Source: Tropicibacter oceani (GTDB lineage: Bacteria > Pseudomonadota > Alphaproteobacteria > Rhodobacterales > Rhodobacteraceae). From it: a stretch of DNA of 64,000 nucleotides. The stretch spans positions 2,170,001 to 2,234,000 of the forward strand of contig NZ_CP124616.1 of assembly GCF_029958925.1 (NCBI RefSeq), read 5' to 3'. Of this stretch, positions 51,518-59,591 are shown piece by piece. How positions within the stretch are numbered: the stretch's first letter is position 1; every line of letters starts with the position of its first letter. The position numbers and the translations under genes are program-made. The notes under the pieces were generated by a model. The model saw only the letters and a list, made by a program, of their open reading frames with translations, searched no databases and was not told the DNA's origin.

Positions 51518-52737
51518 TCCGCCACCCCGGCGCGCTGCGCGGCGGCGCGCAGCGCCTGCAGGGCCTCGGGCTGATCGGCAAAGACGGCCTGCGCCTCGGT
51601 CCAGATGGCGCGGGCCTGGTCGGTGTCGCCCAGGATGCCCAGCGACGAAATCAGCCGCGCCCAGTCCTGCGGCGGGCCGCCTTCGCTGGCCAGGCGGTCG
51701 GACAGCTGGCTGACCATGCCGCGGATCATGTCCTGGCGTTCCTCGTCGGTCATGTCGGCGGCGGCGGCCATGTCGGCCTGGCTGGGGCCGCGCGGCGCGG
51801 CGATTTCGGGCAGCTGGTAATCCGACACCCCGGCGCGAAACGCCATGTCCTCGATCTGGGCGCGCATCGGCGCGACCCAGGCCGCATCCGGCGGGCTTTC
51901 CCGCAGCAGGTTGTCCCACATCCGGAACCCGACATCCGGGCGGCCGGTCTGGGCCATCATCAAGCCGCCATAATAGCGCGCCACGCCGTTCTGCGGATCG
52001 CGGGCCAGCGCGTCTTCGATGGCTTGCTGCGCCTCGGGCGAAACATAGCCGCCCGCCGCGATCACCATCATGTCGGCCAGGTCGGCATAGTCCTGCGCGG
52101 TGGCCTCGGCCCCCTTGAGCGCGGCGATACGCGCCAGCGCCTGCTGCGCCTCGACATAGTTGCCAAGCGCCGCTTCCGAGCGCGCCAGCAGGATCTGGCC
52201 TTGCAGGTCGTCGGGCCGTTCCTCGACCGCGGCGCGCAGCCGCTTGACCAGCTCAAGGTACTCGCCCGGGGCCTCGGCGGTGGGGGCGGGGGGCATGCCG
52301 GCCTCGGCCTCGGCCTGGCTGGGGCGGTTTTCACGGGCTTCCTTGGCGGCCTCGATCCGGCCTTTCAGCGGCAGGTCGGGATATCCGGGCGCGCCCAGCT
52401 GGGTATAGACGCCAAAGCCGCCCACCAGCACAAAAGCGGTGACCGCCAGCGCCGGGCCCAGCCCGCCGCCGCCCTTGACCGCGACGGTCTGCGCCTTTTG
52501 CGCCTTGGCATCGGCGGACAGGATGCGGCGCGACACCTCGGTGCGCAGGCGCTCGGCCTCTTCTGCGGGGATCACGCCGCGCGCGGCCTCGCGCTCGATC
52601 TCCTTGAGCTGGTCGCGATAGACCTGCAGGTCAAAGACCTCGGTCGGCACGGCTTCGGCGCGGCCTTTCACGATGGCGCGCGCCAAAAGCGCCGCCACGG
52701 CAAGCGCCATCCCTGTGGTTACGATCCAGAACATCAT
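51514..52737 (-). CDS. ccmI: CcmI, cytochrome c biogenesis apocytochrome chaperone
   Basis: A 407-residue protein with an N-terminal transmembrane helix (3-20), the CcmI-typical cytoplasmic loop (EVFDLQVYRDQLKEIEREAA, IPAEEAERLRTEVSRRIL), a second helix near 92-110 and a periplasmic TPR part that presents apocytochrome c to the haem ligase CcmFH. ATG 52737 has AAGGAAAG at a good distance. It is first in the ccmI-ruvX-DUF1289 run and divergent from soxB. The window's multihaem proteins would depend on this system. Confidence 0.9.
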   Translation of the reverse strand: MMFWIVTTGMALAVAALLARAIVKGRAEAVPTEVFDLQVYRDQLKEIEREAARGVIPAEEAERLRTEVSRRILSADAKAQKAQTVAVKGGGGLGPALAVTAFVLVGGFGVYTQLGAPGYPDLPLKGRIEAAKEARENRPSQAEAEAGMPPAPTAEAPGEYLELVKRLRAAVEERPDDLQGQILLARSEAALGNYVEAQQALARIAALKGAEATAQDYADLADMMVIAAGGYVSPEAQQAIEDALARDPQNGVARYYGGLMMAQTGRPDVGFRMWDNLLRESPPDAAWVAPMRAQIEDMAFRAGVSDYQLPEIAAPRGPSQADMAAAADMTDEERQDMIRGMVSQLSDRLASEGGPPQDWARLISSLGILGDTDQARAIWTEAQAVFADQPEALQALRAAAQRAGVAE

Positions 52738-52926
52738 GGCCGGCTTTCCTTTGTTCGATCCCTTGCATCTATGGCAGGACGCCGCCGGAAAAAAGGGCAA
52801 ATGGCCGCAGAACCCCGGCGATGGGCGTCCATGTCGCAACTGCATGGCATTGTGACGGTTGCAGTCGCCGTCCGGCGGGCTATCACCTTTAATCAATCCT
52901 CAAAGGCCACATCCGGATTCGACGTC

Positions 52927-54180
52927 ATGACCCCCAGAAAACGCTATTCCGTCTTCGCCATCGCCCGAGAGGCCGCGCGCTATCACACCGGCTGGCAGCG
53001 CGCTTGGCGCAAGCCCGAACCAAAGCGGCGCTATGACGTGGTGATCGTCGGGGCAGGGGGCCACGGGCTGGCCACCGCCTATTACCTTGGCAAGAACTTT
53101 GGCATCACCAATGTGGCGGTGATCGAAAAGGGATGGCTGGGCGGCGGCAACACCGGGCGCAACACCACGATCATCCGCTCGAACTACCTTCAGGACCCGT
53201 CCGCCGCGATCTACGAAAAAGCGCGCAGCCTGTACGAAACCATGAGCCAGGACCTGAACTACAACGTCATGTTCAGCCCGCGCGGCGTGATCATGCTGGC
53301 CCAGACCGAACACGAGGTCCGCGGCTATCGGCGCACCGCCCATGCCAACGCCCTGCAAGGGGTCAAGACCGAATTCATCAGCCCCGCAAGGGTCAAGGAA
53401 ATCGTGCCGATCATCAACCTGGCCGGTCCGCGCTACCCGGTTCTGGGCGGGCTGTGGCAGGCCCGCGGCGGCACCGCGCGCCATGACGCCGTGGCCTGGG
53501 GCTATGCCCGCGCCTGCAGCGACATGGGCATGGACATCATCCAGCAATGCGAAGTCACCGCCATCCGCCAGGACGGCGGCAAGCTGCGCGGCGTGACCAC
53601 CACCAAGGGCGACATCGACTGTGACAAGCTGGGCATCGTCGTCGCCGGCCACTCGGGCGTTCTGGCACAAATGGCCGGCTTTCGCCTGCCGATCGAAAGC
53701 GCCCCCTTGCAGGCGCTGGTCTCCGAGCCGATCAAACCGGTCATGGACTGCGTCGTCATGGCCAATACCGTGCACGGCTACATGAGCCAGTCCGACAAGG
53801 GCGAGATGGTCATCGGCGGCGGCACCGACGGCTACAACGCCTATACCCAGCGCGGCAGCTTTCAGCACATCGAACACACCGTCGCGGCGCTGATCGAAAC
53901 CTTCCCCATGGTTTCGCGCCTGAAAATGCTGCGCCAATGGGGCGGCATCGTCGACATGACGGGGGATCGCTCGCCGATCCTGTCGAAAACCCCGGTCGAT
54001 GGCATCTTCATCAACTGCGGCTGGGGCACCGGCGGCTTCAAGGCGATCCCGGGATCGGGCTGGGGCATGGCCGAACTGATGGCACGCGGGCATTCGCCCC
54101 TGACCGAGGAATTCTCGATGTACCGCTTCCGCGAAGGCAAATTCATCGACGAAAGCGTGGCGGCGGGGGTGGCACATTGA
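52927..54180 (+). CDS. soxB: sarcosine oxidase subunit beta
   Basis: FAD/FMN-binding catalytic subunit of the heterotetrameric sarcosine oxidase, which demethylates sarcosine to glycine with formation of 5,10-methylene-tetrahydrofolate and peroxide. The 417-residue product has the dinucleotide motif VVIVGAGGHGLATAYYL near residue 40, RNTTIIRSNYLQDPSA, and the ARHDAVAWG region that carries the covalent FMN-binding His in characterised enzymes. C-terminal GWGTGGFKAIPGSG matches the family. First gene of soxBDAG. Confidence 0.95.
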   Translation: MTPRKRYSVFAIAREAARYHTGWQRAWRKPEPKRRYDVVIVGAGGHGLATAYYLGKNFGITNVAVIEKGWLGGGNTGRNTTIIRSNYLQDPSAAIYEKARSLYETMSQDLNYNVMFSPRGVIMLAQTEHEVRGYRRTAHANALQGVKTEFISPARVKEIVPIINLAGPRYPVLGGLWQARGGTARHDAVAWGYARACSDMGMDIIQQCEVTAIRQDGGKLRGVTTTKGDIDCDKLGIVVAGHSGVLAQMAGFRLPIESAPLQALVSEPIKPVMDCVVMANTVHGYMSQSDKGEMVIGGGTDGYNAYTQRGSFQHIEHTVAALIETFPMVSRLKMLRQWGGIVDMTGDRSPILSKTPVDGIFINCGWGTGGFKAIPGSGWGMAELMARGHSPLTEEFSMYRFREGKFIDESVAAGVAH

Positions 54181-54222
54181 TCCTGCCGAAACCACACCGC
54201 CCGACCGATAGGAGCCGCTGAC

Positions 54223-54552
54223 ATGCTGACCTTCAAATGCCCCTGCTGCGGCGTACAAGCCGACGAAACCGAACTGACCCCGGGCGGAGAGGCGCATCTC
54301 AAACGCTTTGGTCCCGGCGCCTCGGATGCCGATTTCGAAGGCTACCTGTTCATGCGCGAAAACCCCAAGGGGGTGCACTTCGAACGCTGGCGCCATGCCT
54401 TTGGCTGCGGCAAGTGGTTCCTGGCCGCGCGCAACACCAACACCATGGAAGTCTACGGCACCTATCCTGCCCAGACCACCGAACCGCCGCAATCCATCAA
54501 GGACGTCCTCACCGCCCGCCACCCCGGCTGGCAGTGGCGCGATTTCTCCTGA
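54223..54552 (+). CDS. soxD: sarcosine oxidase subunit delta
   Basis: A 109-residue zinc-binding subunit. Zinc ligands are visible as KCPCCG (Cys6, Cys9) and RHAFGCGKWF (His58, Cys62). The family signature YLFMRENPKGVHFERWRHA is present. It stabilises the alpha-beta core of the heterotetramer. AGGAG precedes the ATG. It lies between soxB and soxA, separated from soxA by an 82-base gap that holds a GC-hairpin repeat. Confidence 0.95.
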   Translation: MLTFKCPCCGVQADETELTPGGEAHLKRFGPGASDADFEGYLFMRENPKGVHFERWRHAFGCGKWFLAARNTNTMEVYGTYPAQTTEPPQSIKDVLTARHPGWQWRDFS

Positions 54553-54563
54553 TGTTTCCATTT

Positions 54564-54605
54564 GCCCGAAATATCCTCGGGGGTCCGGGGGCAGACAGCC
54601 CCCGG
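54564..54605 (-). repeat. dispersed GC-hairpin/GATATTT repeat, copy 3
   Basis: On the minus strand, CCGGGGGC-tgtct-GCCCCCGG followed by GACCCCCGAGGATATTTCGGGC, matching the copies near 6.15 and 9.75 kb. It lies inside the sox operon, between soxD and soxA, in inverted orientation relative to transcription. Confidence 0.65.
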
Positions 54606-54634
54606 GTGCCTGCCAAAAGCGAAGGCTCCAGATC

Positions 54635-57600
54635 ATGAGCACCCGTCTCGCCAAATCCGGCCGGCTCATCGACCGCTCCAAGCAGGTCGAATTCACCTTC
54701 AACGGCAAGCGCCTCAAGGGGCACGCGGGCGATACGCTCGCCTCTGCGCTTTTGGCCAATGACCAGATGCTGGTGGGCCGCAGCTTCAAATACCACCGCC
54801 CGCGCGGCGTGGTCGCCAGCGGTGCCGAAGAACCCAACGCCCTGGTCAACCTGGGCCATGGCAATACCCATGAACCCAACCAGCGCGCCACCACGACCGA
54901 GCTGTTCGACGGCCTTCAGGCCACCAGCCAGAACCACTGGCCCAGCCTGGAATATGACGTCGGCGCGCTGAACCAGCTGGTCGCGCGTTTCCTGCCGGCG
55001 GGCTTTTACTACAAGATGTTCATGTATCCGCGCTCCTTCTGGAAGCACGTCTATGAACCCTTCATCCGGCAATCTGCAGGTCTGGGCAAAGCGCCGGATG
55101 CGGAAACCCGCGATCCGGATCATTACGAACATTTCTACGCCCACATTGACGTTCTGGTGATCGGCGGCGGTGTGGCTGGCCTTCAGGCGGCCAAGGCGGC
55201 CGGGGACAGCGGCGCCAAGGTCATGTTGATCGAACAGACGGCGCACTGGGGCGGCCGCACGCCCGTTGACGGCGGCGAGATCGACGGCAAACCCGCCGAA
55301 GAATGGATCGACGAAACCGTGCAGGCGCTGAACGCCATGCCCAACGTCACCCTGCGCACGCGCTGCATGGGGGCGGGGGTCTATGACCACGGCTATGTTC
55401 TGGGCTACGAGCGGCTGACCGATCACGACCCCAAGGCGACAGGCCCGCGCCATCGCCTCTGGCGTATCCGCACCAAGCAGATCGTCACGGCGACCGGCGC
55501 AATCGAGCGCCCCATCTCCTTTGCCGGTAACGACATTCCCGGCGTCATGCTGGCCAGCGCCGTGCGTGACTATGTGGTGAACTGGGGTGTCTCGATCGGC
55601 GACCGCACCGTGGTTGTCACCAACAACGACGACGCCTATCGCACCGCCCTTGCCATCGTGGCAACCGGCCTGTCCGTCCCCGCGATCATCGACGTGCGCG
55701 TGCATCCCACCGATCCCGCGCTGGTGGCGCAGGCCAAGGCGGCGGGCATCACCGTGCACATGGGGCAGGCCATCGCCAAGGTCAAAGGCGGCAAGCGCGT
55801 GACCGGCGTGGTCATCAGCTCGCAAGCCGGCGAAGGCGCCATGGTCGAAGAAATCTCCTGCGAATGCGTCGCCATGTCCGGCGGCTGGTCGCCGGTGGTG
55901 CACCTGTGGTCGCATTGCGGCGGCAAGCTGAGCTGGGACGCGGAAAATGCCTTTTTCCGCCCCGACGCCAGCCGCGCGCCCACCAGCCATGACGGCAAGG
56001 GGTTTGTCATCGCCGCAGGCACGGCGAACGGCTACCTGTCCCTGAATGACGCCCTGCAAGACGCCGACAAGGCGGGCCGCGAGGCCGCCCGTGCCGCAGG
56101 CCATCGCCCCGGCGAGGCAGGTGCCCCCAACGCCAAGGCCCCGGCGGAATCGCCCATGGCCCCGGTCTGGCTGATGCCGCAGGGCGCAGGCCCGGAACTG
56201 CGCATGAAGGCCTGGCTGGACTATCAGAACGACGTCAAGGTCTCCGACGTCATGCTGGCCGCGCAAGAGGGCTATGAATCAGTCGAACATACCAAGCGAT
56301 ACACCACGCTGGGCATGGCAACCGATCAGGGCAAGCTGAGCAATATCAACGGTCTGGCGACGCTGTCCAAGGCATTGGGCGAAGATATCCCGCAGGTCGG
56401 CACCACCACCTTCCGCCCGCCCTATACACCCATTTCCATGGGCGCGATCGCAGGTGAAGCGCGCGGCGAGATTTTCCAGCCGCTGCGCAAGACCCCGATG
56501 CACGCCTGGCACGAGGCGCATGGCGCGGAATGGGAACCCGTCGGCCATTGGCGCCGCCCCTATTGCTTCCCCAAGGCGGGCGAAAGCAAGCATGACGCGG
56601 TGATGCGCGAAGTGAACGCCACCCGCGCCAGCCTTGGGCTGCTCGATGCCTCGACCCTTGGCAAGATCATCGTCAAGGGGCCGGACGCGGGCAAGTTCCT
56701 GGACATGCTTTACACCAACATGATGAGCACCCTTCAGCCGGGCAAGTGCCGCTATGGCCTGATGTGCAGCGAGAACGGGTTCCTGTCCGATGACGGCGTC
56801 GTGGCGCGCATCGACGAAGACACTTTCCTTTGCCACACCACCACCGGCGGCGCGGATCGCATCCATGCTCATATGGAGGACTGGCTGCAGTGCGAATGGT
56901 GGGATTGGAAGGTTTATACCGCCAATGTCACCGAACAATACGCGCAGATCGCCGTGGTCGGCCCCAATGCCCGCAACCTGCTGAACGCTTTGGGCGGCAT
57001 GGACGTCAGCAAGGACGCGCTGCCCTTCATGGGCTGGGCTGATGGCGAATTGGGCGGCTTTCCGGTGCGGGTTTACCGGATCTCTTTCTCGGGCGAGTTG
57101 AGCTATGAAATCGCCGTGCCCGCCAGCCATGGACAGGCCTTCTGGGATCTGTGCATGTCCGTCGGCGCGCAGTGGAACATCACGCCCTATGGCACGGAAT
57201 GTCTGCACATCATGCGGGCCGAAAAGGGCTTTATCATGATCGGGGACGAAACCGACGGCACCGTGATCCCGCAGGATCTGGGGCTGGACTGGGCCATCTC
57301 GAAGAAGAAAGAGGACTACCTGGGCAAACGCGCGCAGCAGCGCAGCCATATGGCGGACCCGAACCGTTGGAAACTGGTGGGTCTTGAAACGCTGGACGGC
57401 AGCACGCTGCCCGATGGGGCCTATGCGGTGGCCGAAGGCAAGAACGCCAACGGCCAGCGCAACACCCAAGGGCGCGTGACGTCGACCTACCATTCGCCGA
57501 CCCTGAACAAGGGCATCGCCATGGGGCTGGTGCTGCACGGGCCTGACCGCATGGGAGAGGTGATCGAATTTGCCAAGGACGACGGCGTGACGATGATCCC

Positions 57601-57658
57601 GGCCAAGATCGTCAGCCCGGTATTCTATGATCCGGAAGGGGAAAAGCAGAATGTCTGA
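54635..57658 (+). CDS. soxA: sarcosine oxidase subunit alpha
   Basis: The large subunit, 1,007 residues. The N-terminal region (about 20-110) is a Fer2_4-type domain (FTFNGKRLKGHAGDTLASAL). A pyridine-nucleotide/NAD-binding part follows (VLVIGGGVAGLQAAKAAG, near 172). The C-terminal 380 residues are an aminomethyltransferase (GcvT-like) domain binding tetrahydrofolate (LGLLDASTLGKIIVKGPDAG, VVGPNARNLL, FSGELSYEIAVP). The start is ATG 54635; a longer upstream frame overlaps soxD. The 3' end overlaps soxG by eight bases. Confidence 0.95.
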   Translation: MSTRLAKSGRLIDRSKQVEFTFNGKRLKGHAGDTLASALLANDQMLVGRSFKYHRPRGVVASGAEEPNALVNLGHGNTHEPNQRATTTELFDGLQATSQNHWPSLEYDVGALNQLVARFLPAGFYYKMFMYPRSFWKHVYEPFIRQSAGLGKAPDAETRDPDHYEHFYAHIDVLVIGGGVAGLQAAKAAGDSGAKVMLIEQTAHWGGRTPVDGGEIDGKPAEEWIDETVQALNAMPNVTLRTRCMGAGVYDHGYVLGYERLTDHDPKATGPRHRLWRIRTKQIVTATGAIERPISFAGNDIPGVMLASAVRDYVVNWGVSIGDRTVVVTNNDDAYRTALAIVATGLSVPAIIDVRVHPTDPALVAQAKAAGITVHMGQAIAKVKGGKRVTGVVISSQAGEGAMVEEISCECVAMSGGWSPVVHLWSHCGGKLSWDAENAFFRPDASRAPTSHDGKGFVIAAGTANGYLSLNDALQDADKAGREAARAAGHRPGEAGAPNAKAPAESPMAPVWLMPQGAGPELRMKAWLDYQNDVKVSDVMLAAQEGYESVEHTKRYTTLGMATDQGKLSNINGLATLSKALGEDIPQVGTTTFRPPYTPISMGAIAGEARGEIFQPLRKTPMHAWHEAHGAEWEPVGHWRRPYCFPKAGESKHDAVMREVNATRASLGLLDASTLGKIIVKGPDAGKFLDMLYTNMMSTLQPGKCRYGLMCSENGFLSDDGVVARIDEDTFLCHTTTGGADRIHAHMEDWLQCEWWDWKVYTANVTEQYAQIAVVGPNARNLLNALGGMDVSKDALPFMGWADGELGGFPVRVYRISFSGELSYEIAVPASHGQAFWDLCMSVGAQWNITPYGTECLHIMRAEKGFIMIGDETDGTVIPQDLGLDWAISKKKEDYLGKRAQQRSHMADPNRWKLVGLETLDGSTLPDGAYAVAEGKNANGQRNTQGRVTSTYHSPTLNKGIAMGLVLHGPDRMGEVIEFAKDDGVTMIPAKIVSPVFYDPEGEKQNV

Positions 57659-58235
57659 AGCGATGAACATGCCCCCGGCCGTCAGCCCGCTGATGAACGC
57701 GTCCTATGACGGGTTGGTGCAGGTCACCGAACTGGGCCCGCTGGGGATGATCACCCTGCGCGGCGATCTGTCCAACGCGGCGCTGGTCAAGGCCGCCACC
57801 GCTGTCGCCGGGGTCAAGATGCCCGGGCTGCGCGGCGCCAGTTGCAACGGGGACCACGGCATCTTGTGGATGTCCCCGGACGAAGTGCTGGTGCTGTGCC
57901 CCCACGCCGAGGTCGCCACCGCCGTCGCCACGCTGGGCGCGGCGCTGCAGGGCCAGCATGCGCTGGTGGCGGATGTGTCGGACGCGCGGGCGGTTTTCGC
58001 GCTGAAAGGCGCGATGACCCGCGAGGTGCTGGCCAAGCTGACGCCCGCCGACATGTCGCCCGAAGGCCTGCCCGTGGGCGAGCTGAGGCGCACGCGCCTG
58101 GCGCAGGTGGCCGCCGCCCTGTGGCTGCGCGACAAGGACGAGGCGCAGGTCATCTGTTTCCGGTCGGTTGCGGACTATGCCTTTGGCGTGCTGAAAAGCG
58201 CCGCGCATCCGGCCAGCGGCGTCGGATTTTTCTGA
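57651..58235 (+). CDS. soxG: sarcosine oxidase subunit gamma
   Basis: A 194-residue subunit related to the N-terminal part of GcvT-like domains (LVQVTELGPLGMITLRGDLS, GDHGILWMSPDEVLVLCP, CFRSVADYAFGVLKSAAH). It contacts the alpha subunit in the heterotetramer and is needed for assembly. The ATG lies eight bases inside soxA, preceded by GGGGAAAAG. It is the last gene of the operon. Confidence 0.92.
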   Translation: MSEAMNMPPAVSPLMNASYDGLVQVTELGPLGMITLRGDLSNAALVKAATAVAGVKMPGLRGASCNGDHGILWMSPDEVLVLCPHAEVATAVATLGAALQGQHALVADVSDARAVFALKGAMTREVLAKLTPADMSPEGLPVGELRRTRLAQVAAALWLRDKDEAQVICFRSVADYAFGVLKSAAHPASGVGFF

Positions 58236-58376
58236 CGCCGCAGCCGGGGGCAAAGCGGCGCGCGGGGCAGGGCCCTGGCGCCGCACGTCGAATTTGACGC
58301 GGGTTGGCGTCGTTTTGGGGTTGCCCCCGTGAACCGGTCCGGTAGCCTGCCGGGACAACACCCAAGAGGCTACCCC

Positions 58377-58796
58377 ATGATCCGATCCGTATCCCTGTCC
58401 CTGATGATTGCATCGCTGTGCCTGCCGGCCGCCGCCATGGCCAAAGGCACCGGTTATGAATGCGCGATCAAGGCTCCCGGCAACAATGGCTGGTTGCCCG
58501 AGGTGCTGTTCATCGGCCATGATACGACGTCGCATGCCGTCGTGGTGTCGGACCCGATCATCCTGTACTACAACGACCGCCAGCCGATCCAGGGCCGGGT
58601 CAAGACCGACAACGCCAAGCGCACGACCTTTGCCTGGAAGCTGGACGCCAAGTCCAATTCCAACCAGCGCGTGACCATCACCTATACCGCAACCTACCTG
58701 AAGGGCAGCGGCGAGGTGACGATGCAGGCGATGCCGCTGGGCTATGCGAACATCTTTCACGGCAAGGGCCGCTGCGAGGTCAAGACGCTGAAATAG
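58377..58796 (+). CDS. small secreted protein of unknown function
   Basis: A 139-residue protein with a clear signal peptide (MIRSVSLSLMIASLCLPAAA, cleavage after AMA) and a mature domain rich in beta-forming residues (VLFIGHDTTSHAVVVSDPII, RVTITYTATYLKGSGEVTMQ). Only two Cys remain in the mature part (YEC and GRCEV), which probably form a disulfide. No named family is recognised. AAGAGG precedes the ATG. It stands between soxG and sodB with gaps of about 140-155 bases on each side and looks monocistronic. Confidence 0.75.
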   Translation: MIRSVSLSLMIASLCLPAAAMAKGTGYECAIKAPGNNGWLPEVLFIGHDTTSHAVVVSDPIILYYNDRQPIQGRVKTDNAKRTTFAWKLDAKSNSNQRVTITYTATYLKGSGEVTMQAMPLGYANIFHGKGRCEVKTLK

Positions 58797-58951
58797 GCGC
58801 CGGGCGCGGTGGGCCCGCAGGCTCTGTGCTGCCTGCATGGGCATCGGCGCGCCGGTAATTTCGGCCTGTTTTCTCGGCTTTGCCTTGACGCGCCACCGGT
58901 TCAGGGACAGGTATAGCCCTAGGAAAACGCAGCAACACGGAGGGGTGTCCC

Positions 58952-59551
58952 ATGGCATTCGAACTTCCCGATCTTCCCTATGCGCATGACGCACTGGCCA
59001 GCAAAGGCATGAGCCAGGAAACGCTGGAATATCACCACGACATTCACCACAAGGCCTATGTCGACAACGGCAACAAGCTGATCGCCGGCACCGAATGGGA
59101 CGGCAAGTCGCTTGAGGATATTATCAAGGGCACCTACCAGGCGGGCGCCGTGGCGCAGTCGGGCATTTTCAACAACGCCTCGCAGCACTGGAACCACATG
59201 CAGTTCTGGGAAATGATGGGCCCGGGCACTGGCGACATGCCGTCCGAGCTTGAGGCCGCGCTGAAGGAAAGCTTTGGCACCGTCGACAAGTTCAAGGAAG
59301 AGTTCAGCGCCGCGGGCGCCGGCCAGTTCGGGTCGGGCTGGTGCTGGCTGGTCAAGGACGCCGATGGCGGCCTGAAGATCACCAAGACCGAAAACGGCGT
59401 GAACCCGCTGTGCTTTGGCCAGACCGCGCTGCTGGGCTGCGATGTGTGGGAACATTCCTACTATATCGATTTCCGCAACAAGCGCCCGGCCTATCTGGCG
59501 AACTTCCTCGACAACCTGGTGAACTGGGAAAACGTCGCGGGCCGCCTCTAA
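58952..59551 (+). CDS. sodB: iron superoxide dismutase
   Basis: A 199-residue cytoplasmic Fe-type SOD that converts superoxide to peroxide and O2. Metal ligands are recognisable in LEYHHDIHHKAYVDN (first His), SQHWNHMQFW (second His), and DVWEHSYYIDF (Asp and His). The Gln in NNASQHWNH occupies the position typical of iron rather than manganese enzymes. GGAGGG precedes the ATG. A strong terminator follows within 50 bases. Confidence 0.95.
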   Translation: MAFELPDLPYAHDALASKGMSQETLEYHHDIHHKAYVDNGNKLIAGTEWDGKSLEDIIKGTYQAGAVAQSGIFNNASQHWNHMQFWEMMGPGTGDMPSELEAALKESFGTVDKFKEEFSAAGAGQFGSGWCWLVKDADGGLKITKTENGVNPLCFGQTALLGCDVWEHSYYIDFRNKRPAYLANFLDNLVNWENVAGRL

Positions 59552-59591
59552 GCGCCGCAACGCTGAATGTAATTTTCGGCGACAGCTTTGT